The notes under the pieces are model-generated. The model did not search any database and had not been told where the DNA came from. It worked only from the letters and a program-made list of their open reading frames with translations. DNA of 11,420 nucleotides from Cerioporus squamosus. Lineage: Eukaryota; Basidiomycota; Agaricomycetes; Polyporales; Polyporaceae. Shown one piece after another: positions 1-8,736 of the stretch. Each line of letters begins with the position of its first letter. The first letter of the stretch is position 1. The stretch covers positions 1 to 11,420 of the forward strand of contig JABYQS010000908.1 in NCBI GenBank assembly GCA_022592435.1, in the 5' to 3' direction. A program made the translations under genes and the position numbers.

Positions 1-68
1 ACGAGCCCGCCGTCTTCCTGAGGGAGCAAGCAGTTCGTGAAGCAGATAAGGCCGTTGGGGGACGACAT
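1..68 (-). CDS. nagA: N-acetylglucosamine-6-phosphate deacetylase, start codon and first 22 codons (beginning of exon 1)
   Basis: The ATG is at 68..66 on the minus strand, in good context (ACC before ATG). The reading is MSSPNGLICFTNCLLPQEDG followed by G and L, then the first two bases of a Val codon at 2..1. This matches the usual fungal deacetylase N-terminus. The next base of the codon is the complement of 11420, and the following codons from 11419 read EKDLWIDERRGV, the expected continuation. The piece is therefore the start of the gene annotated at 9243..11420, split only by where the circle was opened. No other in-frame ATG lies close upstream, and a TATA box sits 47 bases upstream, which supports this start. 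Confidence 0.93.
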   Translation of the reverse strand, partial: MSSPNGLICFTNCLLPQEDGGL

Positions 69-114
69 GGTAAGTATGTGGGTGCAAAGTGGGTGCCGGG
101 CTCTTCTGGAGTGT

Positions 115-122
115 CTTATATA
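115..122 (-). promoter_or_regulatory. TATA box of nagA
   Basis: The minus strand reads TATATAAG here, 47 bases upstream of the nagA ATG at 68. That spacing fits a short fungal 5' untranslated region of roughly 15-20 bases. The assignment rests on sequence match and position only. Confidence 0.6.
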
Positions 123-343
123 CGCTGGGCACTGTCACCGGTGAGTCGAGGGCCAGCCGTCGTCGGCCGCTCTCAGATCTTCCAACTGCATGGCAAGAAC
201 CGGGGGCCATATGGCCCATGACTTATCTGGATACTGGCTGCATGCTCACAAACGTTCCAAGCCGGCTTGCCGGACCATGCCACCATGGGGCGCGGCGCTG
301 ATCGCCCTCAGGCCCCTCCACGTTCTGGACGGTCTGCGCAGCC

Positions 344-348
344 ATTGG
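344..348 (-). promoter_or_regulatory. CCAAT box upstream of nagA
   Basis: The minus strand reads CCAAT within AAGCCAATGGC, about 276 bases upstream of the nagA ATG. This is a plausible binding site for the HAP/CBF complex. A five-base match is weak evidence alone; the position upstream of a TATA box makes it worth listing. Confidence 0.3.
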
Positions 349-416
349 CTTGAGCTTGAGGAGACGGGCGATGAAACAACGGAAACAGAGAATTCAGAGC
401 GAGATTGAGCGTTCAC

Positions 417-532
417 GATCAGCGTCGTTGAGAAGGAGAGACTGCCCACGTCGTCGTAGACCTCGAGGACGCTGTCCCACGCGACGACGAAGCGCCCGGT
501 CGTGATCGGATGCAGCCGCCTTGCTCCTTGCT
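417..532 (-). CDS. Coding-like exon of an unrecognised minus-strand gene
   Basis: After a CCCACAG acceptor ending at 533, the minus strand reads QGARRLHPITTGRFVVAWDS and continues with LEVYDDVGSLSFSTTLI. Third positions are nearly all G or C (CGC TTC GTC GTC GCG TGG GAC), as in nagA exon 5, and the residue mix is protein-like with alternating hydrophobics. The frame stays open past a possible GTGAAC donor at 416, where composition changes. I do not recognise the family and cannot identify the rest of the gene. It lies about 350 bases upstream of the nagA ATG on the same strand, so it could be the 3' part of the preceding gene. Confidence 0.35.
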
Positions 533-1378
533 CTGTGGGCGCACACACGCACGCCCGCCTTTGCTCCTCTCTCGCACACCTGCACTGGACGCGTCCGCCG
601 CTCGCCTGCCTGCTGCCTTCCCTCCCGCTGTCCTCCCCGCCCTTCGTCCGCCTTTGCACGCACATCTTCAGATCATCGGATGCTGACGCGTCCGCATCGT
701 TAGGGCGCACAAGGCCCGCGCGGACGCGATCTCTCACGCGCGACCCCCCAACCTCGCCCGACCGGCCGCAATCAACCTCTCACGTGTGCCCTCGCAGATA
801 CTCTGGACAGGCATGGCCCATACGATTCTGTGAAGGTGCGTTTCATCCGAATCTGAGCCCTCCACGTCTCGCAATCCCCGAAGTGCCGCGCATCCCCTCA
901 CAGTTTCGCCGCTCGCTCGCTGTTCGCCACACAGACGTGCAGGCGTATCCCAACACGTCGTCGAGACACGCCTGCGCCTCCCCGCGACCATCCCCGCCGG
1001 TTCCGGGCCACTCCGACGAGGTCCGGACTTGGACGCGAGTTCATTGCACTCCTCAGACAGCCGCCTCGTCTCCGCGCTCCCATCTCCCCGTGCCGTTCCC
1101 GTCCAGCTCAAGACCGGGCCGACGACTCGTGTACACTCAACACGACACGTCGGGGGCGCCACAATCATCCAGGAACAACCGGTCGACATACCCGGCATCC
1201 GACACGGCTGCGCCTCTACCCCGACCAGTCCGCATCCAACTGCCGTGCAACAAAGCCTCGCGAGTGCCACCGAACAATCTGCATCGCTTGCACGCACTCG
1301 CCCGCCGCCCGCCGCCACTCTCCAGATCGCTCAAGGTTGCCACTTCGTTGCGTCACCCTCGCCTTCCCCGGCGCGGGA
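533..1378. other. No supported gene; CT-rich on the plus strand
   Basis: Long overlapping ORFs on both strands here are rich in Arg, Ser, Pro and Ala, as expected of non-coding GC-rich DNA. A possible small plus-strand exon at 790..833, after a CCTCGCAG acceptor and before GTGCGT, reads DTLDRHGPYDSVK, but it has no recognisable partner exons. The plus strand has pyrimidine-rich stretches such as 600..660, which are common in fungal promoters and leaders. Confidence 0.4.
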
Positions 1379-1560
1379 ATGCTTGCGCTGGTCCTCAACG
1401 CCACCAGCGACGTGTTCGCGCGCCGCTGGCAGCAGTTCGGAAACTCACGCAGCGGTACGGCGGGTTCTACGGCGGTCGGAGCGAGCTCGCGACTGTGGCC
1501 CTGGACGAGAGCGATACCGTTTCGCACCTATGCGGGATGGCCCAGCGAGCGATACACGAC
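1379..1560 (+). CDS. Coding-like exon of an unrecognised plus-strand gene, with an apparent frameshift
   Basis: From an ATG at 1379 the plus strand reads MLALVLNATSDVFARRWQQF with G/C-rich third positions. Around 1437..1441 the coding signal moves to another frame, which reads KLTQRYGGFYGGRSELATVA and then LDESDTVSHLCGMA, again GC3-rich. Restoring one C (TTCGGA as TTCCGGA) would give a continuous FRKLTQRYGG. This is the same type of single-base homopolymer loss seen in nagA. Neither end of the gene is clear and I do not recognise the protein. The minus-strand ORF at 1528..1899 overlaps the 3' edge and is a competing reading there. Confidence 0.35.
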
Positions 1561-2314
1561 GCCGGACGAACCCGGTATCGGCTGGAGTGCAAGCTCAGCG
1601 GAGGCCCGGTGCAAGGACGAGACTCCCATCGGGCTCGAAGCACGGCCCGCAGAGCAGTGTCGCGGACGCGTCGGAGAGCAGCCACAGCAACGCTCTCCAG
1701 GGCCACTGGCGGTCGCAGCACGCGGCACGCTGCTGCACGGGGTGCTCACGTCGCGCGAGTGCCCAGCAGGCGTAGGTAGCGTTGAGAGTAGGCATGTGTA
1801 GCTACTCACAATATATCTCGTCGTCACCAGAGCTTGTGTCGCGGGCCCGGCCTCCGGCTCGGCTTTGTATCTCTGTGCTGGCGTTGTCCCGACGACGTTC
1901 TGAGGCATGGACGAGGTGTGGTAAGGACTCGATGTGCGCGTTTAGCGGACAACAACGGGGGCTGACGTACCTTGCTTCTACTGGTCGGAAAGGTCAAGAC
2001 CTGCAATGGAATGGTGCATGGTGAGTACCTCGTACTGGCGCGTGTAGAAGTGATGCTGACGTACCTTGCCCTCCGTCCACTCCGGCCATGTTCGAAGGAC
2101 AGCCGGTCCCTCTCGAGACGCTACTGCGAATGGTCAAAATGTCTTCAACACGCGAGGGCGGCTACGACGGCCGTACTTACCTGGCGGTGTGTAGCGTCGT
2201 CCTGCCAGCGATCAAGCCGACTTGCACCAGGCATTGGCCTTGAGCACCGGAGAATGCCTACCGGCAGGACGGCAATCTCGGGCTCTAAACATGCCGTGAG
2301 TAATGGCACCGTTA
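1528..2314 (-). CDS. Candidate multi-exon minus-strand gene of unknown function (3' part)
   Basis: Candidate exons are 2314..2181, 2123..2065, 2000..1971 and 1899..1528. The introns are 57, 64 and 71 nt with donors GTAAGT, GTACGT and GTACGT, branch-like TTGAC, CTCAC and CTTAC, and acceptors CGCAG, TGCAG and CTCAG. The last three exons join in one open frame ending at 1528, reading in part VLRTWPEWTEGK, VLTFPTSRSK and NVVGTTPAQRYKAEPEAG. The 2314..2181 exon is open for 44 codons but joins the next in the wrong phase (TAG), so either the model is wrong there or an indel is present. No family is recognised. The splice signals are the main support; the translated sequence is only moderately protein-like. 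Confidence 0.35.
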
Positions 2315-4260
2315 CTGCGGCTGACTATGCAGAAATAATAACGACACACCTCCATGCAGCCGGTCATCGTCGACTCCCGAGCGGCAGGTGTTTGCAAGGA
2401 CCTAGCTGGAGAGGTGAGTGTTCAGCGATCTGCTTAGGTGTTCGGGAACGAGTCATGATGTACCTAGGGAGGTGACGAGGTCAGCTTGCCTTCACGTCGA
2501 ACGGCCGACCCTTGTGTCCGGTCGCCACCCGGACACGCAACCGCAGGACAGAGACGGGCCTGACAACGGTATAAGCGAAGCGATCGGTCAGAGTGGACGG
2601 GACTTCAACGCAATATTTGTGTCCTGCATCCAGCTGTCCGCGACGTGCACACAGAAGCGAAGGATGGCACGGCCGGCGAGCCACTCGGGACCGGACGAAT
2701 GCACCCCCGGCTGTACAGTCTCGATACGAAGCTCTTCGTCGACAAACAGACCCCACCACCGCCAGCTGTGTACAGATGAACCAGACCGGTCACTGGTACA
2801 AGTCGGCGGCCGAGGCACGCGACTCAGACCTGTCTGATCGGCGCCCTGTGCAGACACCCATCCCGCATGGCCGTGAGACGTCGACAGACTGACGGCAGAC
2901 TGCAATGACGACGCCAGCGTCGCGGTCTTGTCGCTGACTCCGCGCGAGGACATACTGGCGACATGAACACATTGACAGTTTGCTACTCGGCGCGATCAGC
3001 ATCTGCGACAACGAGCCTGGCATGATGACGGCGTACCTGGCGGCAGGATGAAGGCAATCGGAGTGGGCGAGACGTGGCACAACACAGCGTCCCTGGACAC
3101 AGCATTGCGACATGCGCTATCGGATGGGGAACACGCTTGAGATCGCAGCAGTTACCGTGGGGCGACGGTGCGGAAGCGTCCAGCATGTCTCGCTGGCTAC
3201 AGGTGCGTCGTCAGCACTCGCGAGATCTCTGCGGGATCCACGCTGCCGTAACTCAGCGGCGGGATTCGAGGACATAGCGCGTCCATCTCTGCAGCACAGC
3301 CGGACTGGGGACTCAGTATCAGCGTGACGGAATGCGCCCGAAGCCAGTCTGTGAGACATACCGCGACTGAGTACTACAGGGAACGGCAGAGCCCAGTCGA
3401 AGTCGGGGAGGGTCGCTCTCGTGCTGAGACTACAGACATACGCTGACGTACTCTGTCAACAGCCTCTACGGGGATCCGAGGGTTACTAGGCTCGGGTGTC
3501 GCGGTGCCGGTCTGTCATCAACACTGCGTGAGTCGCAGGATACTAGCATGCGGATGGACATGGCTTACGAACCTCAAGATTCGCTCCGACTATCGCTGCG
3601 ACCGCTACGTCTGGACGAGTACGATTCTGTCAGCATACAAGCGCGAGGATCAGACGAACACAACGGCGACCTACACTGGACTTCTCGTCGCCGGAAGACG
3701 CGTACCTGCAGGACGGAGAGCCTGAGACCTGAGAGAGAGGGATTACACTGTGAGCTCGTCGCCCTACACCACGGAGGCAAGTTGACATTGACGTACGGAT
3801 CTCTGTTCTTTCACAGCTACGGTTCTGGCAGCAGCGTAGGGACAGCGACGCCAGCCGGTCCGATCTGGCTCACTAGTCACGGCGCCGCCATCGACGGCCG
3901 TCTGCATGGATCGCGTCGTAGTCGCTGAGGCAACCAACGCATCTCCACGTGGGCGACCGTCAGAACTGCGCGCCCTGCGCAGCAGGATGTGTCGGAGGCC
4001 GCAGTATACTGCAGAGGACGAGGGATTCAGAGAGCCAAGTTCTGTGCTCTGCCCAAGATCATGATGGACAAGCACGACGCACCGAAGTTGCCACGGCGGG
4101 TCAATCAGTCTCGGGACACTCTGCCTTCGAAGGACCCGGCGGCGAGATAGGATGCTACCGTGTATATGGCACCATGAATCGCGATCGGGTGTCCGCATGG
4201 CGCAGCGCAGCCGGAGACAGTCTCGTAGACATACCTTGCTCGTCTGCAGGGCACAGTGGA
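2315..4260 (-). other. Possible upstream part of the intron-rich minus-strand locus; coding-like patches, no firm model
   Basis: Two minus-strand open patches look more coding-like than their surroundings. One ends at 2588 and reads SWRWWGLFVDEELRIETVQP and then GPEWLAGRAILRFCVHVADSW. The other runs from about 4198 to 3764 and includes RCVVLVHHDLGQSTELGSLN, followed at 3795 by a GTACGT donor. Further strong minus-strand donors occur near 2463 (GTACAT), 3037 and 3707 (GTACGC), 3451 (GTACGT) and 4232 (GTATGT). I could not chain these into one consistent reading frame. Plus-strand ORFs over the same stretch (for example 3949..4530) look like shadows. Confidence 0.3.
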
Positions 4261-4262
4261 TC

Positions 4263-4278
4263 CCGGGCCCGGGCCCGG
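4263..4278. repeat. 16-base perfect GC palindrome
   Basis: CCGGGCCCGGGCCCGG is its own reverse complement and is made of alternating CCC and GGG blocks. It could form a hairpin or be a chance GC-rich tract. No flanking element suggests a function. Confidence 0.6.
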
Positions 4279-4825
4279 TTCGTCGTAGCCTCGGTTCCGG
4301 TGGTCAGGAGCCGGCCTCGACGCGGCTTCGTAGCTGGGAATCTGCAGAGTACCGAGTACCGTGTACAGCGTGCTGCCGGTGAGTACGAGTGGTCAGATCG
4401 TCACGAAAGTGCTGCTACTCACGTTCATGGATCTCAGGCACACGGAGGATCGAAATCCCAGTTGAGATGGGTTAGAACTTCTTATCGGTATTCATCGTTC
4501 TGTAGAATCACGTCGACATTCAATCAGTAGCCCTGAAACATGAGAGCGCGGCCTTACAGGGACACTGTGCGCCCGGCCATCAGAACGAACTCATGAAGGC
4601 GAGAGTGTCAGCGGGGTGACCAGGCACATGAGTGCATGCCCGAAAGACGTACCATGCGTAAAATCGGAGGTACGGTGTCAAGCAGAGGGAGGACTGCGTA
4701 GACGGCGATAGGGTCGACGAGCTCGAGGGCTCGGCTGAAGGAGCAGACCTATTAGGTCGAGCTTGTCAACACAACAATCAGGAACATGAGTGCGGAAGAC
4801 CCACAGCGTGTCATAGGCCGGTGGG

Positions 4826-4975
4826 CACGCCAAGGGAGAACAAGATGTTGAAGACAAGCAAGCTAAAGAGCTCAAAGAACAGCGCAAGTAGGATGGAGAG
4901 GGAGGCCGGGGAGGTACTGGTGGAGAGGAAGAGGATGTGTGTCGACGAGGGGAGAACAGCGTGGTACTTATACGC
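4826..4975 (+). other. Purine-rich tract (CT-rich on the minus strand)
   Basis: The plus strand is dominated by A and G over about 150 bases, with runs such as GGAGAGGGAGGCCGGGGAGG. The minus strand is correspondingly CT-rich, as in some fungal core promoters, but no supported gene starts just downstream on that strand. Confidence 0.5.
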
Positions 4976-5983
4976 ACCGGGGAGTCTCCGAGCCAGAAAA
5001 ACACAAACAAAGTTGCTCTCGGAGCTTGACAAACACATGGAGCCCGGAGAGCCAAGCCCGAGGTGGCTCTCTGGTAGCGAACCAACCAGTGGGCGACAGC
5101 GCAGAATGGAGCACGGTGCGAGCTAGCGGGTACCGATGTGCGACGGACTCGCACTTCCATGCTTCGGAGTGCGTTTCACGACTCGCAACAGCTCGGGCGC
5201 CGCTCGCCTACGTGGGCGCTTTGTGTCGCATCAACTGGGGATGCTCGATTTTGCGGCGAGATCCTGGGAAGTCTGGGCGAGCGGGTGGACCGGGAAAGCA
5301 TATCGCAGCTGTTTGTCAGTAATCCCGCTTCCTCCGTGCGCAGAGTAGCAGGAGAGAGCTCTCATACCTAGTTATGTACTGCATGCATCAGCGCTGTGAT
5401 CTAGTGAACTTGGCCTCTTAGCTTGCCAGTGTGAACTTGACTCTCGTCAAAGGAGCTGGCTGGATCTCCCGAAAGAATGATGCGCCGAGTTGAGCGCAGT
5501 TAGTGGTAATATCTGAAGCATTCATGTTAGCACTATGCTATAAGGCTCGCTGTGGTAGATACACATACCATTGAGGCCTCTCTGCTTGACTGCTGTGGAC
5601 TATGCGGTGCGGACAAAGGCAAGATGCAGCGGGCGGCAGCGCAGATCCAGATCTGCGCAAGGCGTAGTGGTGGAAGCGCTGAGCAGCGCGCGGCGTCCGG
5701 ACTTGCTCCGCATAGTACGCCGACTGGGTCTCCCGCCCGTCTGCAGACCTCAGGAAGAATGATAGCTCTTCCCTAGAGCCTGCAAGCCTGAGCAGTACTC
5801 TTTCATTGCAATACTACCACCAGAATGCCACGAACACAATATCCTTGAACATGTCGGACTTGGCGGGAGTTGCAATCCGCGTAGCGGCGTGAAGGAGTAC
5901 CCTTCACTCGGAACAAAGCCCAGCAGTAAATGCAGACCACGCAAACCACGTCTTGCACTTACAGACAGATAATGTGCCTCCAA

Positions 5984-6590
5984 CGACCCCGGTCCAGCTG
6001 CCACTGTTCCAGACAGCCCTCTGCCGACTCAGGTACCATATTCTTCTCAGATCCGAGCCATTCAGCCTGACAGATGTTTGCAGGATTGTCTCATGCAGAG
6101 GCTGTCAGGTGGATGCGAGCAAAGATTCGCAGAATGGTCTTGAAGCGGCTCCGTAAGTGCCTCTGTTCTTAGCCCTTGAACATGGCAGCTCATGATTGAC
6201 TCGAACAGGGCTCATGACAAAGGACGAGTGCGCTATCATGAGCTGGAACTCGTTCTACCCTCGAGTCACACAAAAGTATGGTGTACTCATCGATGGCTGG
6301 CCGCTCGAGTTCATCCCCTTCAAGGATCTCAGCAAGTCAACATCATCGCTTCCCATTCTAGAGATGCTGTGGCTCCGGTGGAAAGTCGGCCAGACATTCT
6401 TCCGGAAGGCGACCCTGGAGGAGATGAGCGCGTTAGAAGCCATGGCGCGTTCGCAAAGCCGAAGCGAGCACGGCGGTCGGACTTCTGCGTTGTGAGAGGT
6501 CAGCACCGGAATCCCAAGACCCGATCAAAGCGGGTGAAGCGGAAGACAATCAAATGCCCTCCCACTGTTCCAGACGATGCAGACATCTAG
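5984..6590 (+). pseudogene. C-terminal part of an agaricomycete expanded-family protein of unknown function, interrupted by a frameshift
   Basis: The exon from ATG 6074 to 6152 reads MFAGLSHAEAVRWMRAKIRR. A 56-nt intron (GTAAGT at 6153, GATTGAC branch, ACAG at 6208) is followed by exon 6209 onward with LMTKDECAIMSWNSFYPRV, KYGVLIDGWPLEFIPFKDLS and SSLPILEMLWLRWKVGQTFF. The intron joins the exons in phase (C plus GG). Near 6440..6458 the frame apparently shifts by one base. The original frame stops at 6495, but the new frame gives KPKRARRSDFCVVRGQHRNP and ends VPDDADI with a stop at 6588..6590. From memory, the layout GWP..IPFKNLS..SLP.LE.LL.RWK followed by a basic RRSD tail is typical of a family present in many copies in agaricomycete genomes, often without known function. 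An upstream exon ending at 6032 (VPDSPLPTQ) through a 41-nt intron is possible. The N-terminal half is not seen. Confidence 0.6.
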
Positions 6591-6978
6591 CTCCAGTATG
6601 CTCTATAGTTTTGAACTCTTCGGTTCTCTCCTGTCTTCAAGTGGTCACATGTCCTGAGGCAGAATTGCAAGGAGCGGCCATGTGTAGAGGGTCTTGAGTT
6701 AACCATCACATGAGTCTGACTGTCTGCGAGGGCCATGATGCTTGCCAAGACAGAATCCGGCGGATCACTCTAGCCTTCACAGCAGCCCATAAGTAGTTCC
6801 AAAACGCTTGGATGCTCAGCCGACGAGAATCAGAAGTAAGGATCATTGAAACACAGTTTGATTTGCCTATGACTAGTCGTACGACGTGATGCACTCTGGC
6901 GCAGTTGTTCCGTGACTGCCCTCCCGAGATTGAACGTTCGCGGCTCATCCCAGCAGCGCTGTTGGGGTTCCTCTGCCT
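6591..6978. other. Intergenic, nothing recognised
   Basis: More A/T-rich than the surroundings, with short ORFs only. A minus-strand ORF at 6706..6999 has no recognisable content or splice signals. The stretch probably separates the plus-strand fragment ending at 6590 from the candidate gene starting near 7087. Confidence 0.4.
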
Positions 6979-7086
6979 GTGTCGTACGCCAACCTCCATC
7001 CCTCACTCACAGTCATCCTACACCCTGCCATCGTTTCCCATCCCGACTCGCTGAACCGTGACCTCTGCTTAACTAGTACAGCGGAG

Positions 7087-7909
7087 ATGCCTACAGTCCC
7101 CTTCTTGCGTCGACTTGATCCTTCAGATGGCTACCTCGGAGCATTCTATGTCTTTGCCCGACATGCGGGCCTTGCCGGGCACATCGAGAAGCGGATCGGA
7201 ACTGGCCCGCTCTCATCAGCACTCGGCCTTGCCGCCACTTACTCGCATGTGTCTTCTGCAACTTCTGTTCCTACTCGCACGCCCTCAGGAGGTGAGTACG
7301 AGCTTCGTACTGCTGCAACTCACCGTGTTCAATGCGCCGGTGCAGTACGAACCCTGCGAGCCCAAAGGAACGTCTGCTCCGCCAAGTGCTGCCATAGGTT
7401 GTCACCTTCGAGATCTATGTTGCGCAGCCACACCGTGGTGCGATCCGTCAGCGCGTCAGCACTCGACCATGGGCACCGTCTGTGTGGTATGTACCATCTC
7501 CTTGAGGTTGCGCACTCGATGCTGACATTGCAATCCTCGCAGCTATCATCTACTCGAATTCGGGCGGGCCGTTCGGCGAGACGAGTGCTGGAGGACGTGT
7601 GATGCGGGGAGAAGGTGAAGGTACGTGAGTATGCATATCCCTCGTCCCCAGTCCTGAGCTGACAGGGCCGCAGCACAGTGCCGACCACAGGATTACGTCC
7701 ACAAGGAGTGCCAGGTAACCGCGCTTCGAGATTCGAGTCTCGTGGCACTCGCGGTAGCGCAGCCTCATGTGCATACTTCGTCAGCACTCCAGCCCGTGTC
7801 ATGGGCGCATTTGCGGACATGCGGTCTAGGGGTATGTACCATGTCACAGAGATCGCGCCACTCGATGCTTACGTAGGCATCGTCTCCGCAGTATCAGACG
7901 GCGGGGTGA
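7087..7909 (+). CDS. Candidate five-exon plus-strand gene of unknown function
   Basis: Exons 7087..7291, 7346..7486, 7543..7620, 7674..7831 and 7892..7909 (TGA) join in one open frame of about 199 codons. An in-frame ATG at 6979 would lengthen it to about 235. The four introns are 54, 56, 53 and 60 nt with donors GTGAGT, GTATGT, GTACGT and GTATGT, CAG acceptors, and CTGAC-type branch sites in at least two. The product would begin MPTVPFLRRLDPSDGYLGAF and include IIYSNSGGPFGETSAGGRVM and QCRPQDYVHKECQ. I recognise no domain. A second frame over exon 1 (from 7130, MATSEHSMSLPDMRALPGTS) is also open through exon 2 and stops at 7602, so the choice of frame is uncertain. Confidence 0.4.
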
Positions 7910-8548
7910 TCAGCAGAGAGGGCGACAGGCGTGATTGAAATCACTGAGACAGCGAGGTACATGGCTATGTGCACCTTGTGTCTCTGGTTTTGTACTCGCG
8001 GGGGCGCGGCGTAGTGCTGACGGTGGGTACGCACCGAAGGAGTGCGAGCGGCGGAGAGTGAGAGGGTCTGGGACATGTCGCGAGGTACGCACCTGTCAAG
8101 AGTCGCGGCCTTTGGTTCGGTGACCCGGGTGCTCACCTGGTGAGTGGGACGTACCTCCGGCAGACATTGTTCGCCGATAGAGGCGCTTCGATCCGCACGA
8201 AGGAGTGCCGCTGATGCACTGGCAGATGCGCGACCTGGAACGCTAGCTATCAAGTACGAAGCTGATCAGCGTCGACCTTGTTATATGCAGAGATAATGAC
8301 TCACCATCTGTCCGTGGCTGCTGGATACGGGGACGTCGCCGCGAAGCACTGGCGGGCACTGCGGGGTGCGCAAACTTGAGAACACGGTATGTTGCATCAG
8401 CTCTCGGTTTTTGACCCTTCTCCGACTTACCTGGCACATCACCACGTCGAGTACGCGTACAGACTCTGAACGGCTGTCCGTGCTCACCTGAAGCGATGGA
8501 GATGGGCGTAGACATGGGGAGAGGACAGGCTAGAGAGACGGTAAGCAC
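7910..8548 (-). CDS. Candidate four-exon minus-strand gene of unknown function
   Basis: Exons 8548..8431, 8358..8305, 8246..8155 and 8092..7910 join with consistent phases into an ATG-to-TGA frame of 148 codons. The introns are 72, 58 and 62 nt with donors GTAAGT, GTGAGT and GTACGT and acceptors GCAG, ATAG and ACAG. The product begins MLTVSLACPLPMSTPISIAS, which has a short hydrophobic start that might be a weak signal peptide, and continues Arg/Ser/Ala/Pro-rich (ASASAALLRADRSASIGEQC). A second frame through the same exons is also open and ends at 7894 (HSFVRIEAPL, VHIAMYLAVSVISITPVAL), so the frame is uncertain. No family is recognised. Splice signals are the main evidence. Confidence 0.35.
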
Positions 8549-8733
8549 TCATTCTTTTCCCGTCGTCTGTTCCGGCCAAAAGTCTGTCTCTGAGTCAGAC
8601 TGTTGTGTACTCGCCTTCAGGCTGCTTCGACAAGCCAGGTCGCGGTCTCTGCGCGTGCCAAAGTACGTACAGCGGACTCACCTAGTTGTGTCCTTCCCGG
8701 TTTTCCTGCATGCAGGTAGCCTCTCCAAAGCAT
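8496..8733 (+). other. Weak candidate spliced ORF, plus strand
   Basis: ATG at 8496 gives MEMGVDMGRGQARET. A GTAAGC donor at 8541 and TTCAG at 8620 (80 nt) lead to AASTSQVAVSARAK at 8621..8662. A second intron, GTACGT at 8663 to GCAG at 8715 (53 nt), then leads to a stop at 8734..8736 after a few codons. The splice sites are good but the product is only about 35 residues unless an indel is present. A different frame after the second intron (SLSKALGREPAQLQ) stays open to 8777. Its 5' end overlaps the opposite-strand candidate at 7910..8548. Confidence 0.2.
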
Positions 8734-8736
8734 TAG

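Larger units (their letters stand above)
4261..5983. other. No supported gene; palindrome, purine-rich tract and a lower-GC stretch
   Basis: No ORF here is recognisable or has convincing splice structure. The stretch holds a 16-base GC palindrome at 4263..4278, a strongly purine-rich plus strand at about 4826..4975, and a more A/T-rich, ORF-poor patch at about 5370..5550. A plus-strand ORF at 4821..5126 is Lys/Glu/Arg-rich because of the purine tract, and its mirror ORF on the minus strand is Ser/Leu-rich for the same reason, so neither is good evidence for a gene. Confidence 0.4.

Noticed and set aside
69..74. GTAAGT donor on the plus strand next to the nagA start
   Set aside because: It is simply the complement of ACTTACC in front of the nagA ATG. 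No plausible plus-strand exon precedes it.
502..1779. Long plus-strand ORF of 425 codons
   Set aside because: The product is Arg/Ser/Pro/Ala-rich throughout and overlaps equally long ORFs in other frames, as expected of GC-rich non-coding DNA. Only the short part near 1440..1560 looks coding.
3949..4530. Plus-strand ORF of 193 codons
   Set aside because: Low-complexity composition, no recognisable motif, and opposite a minus-strand patch that looks more coding-like.
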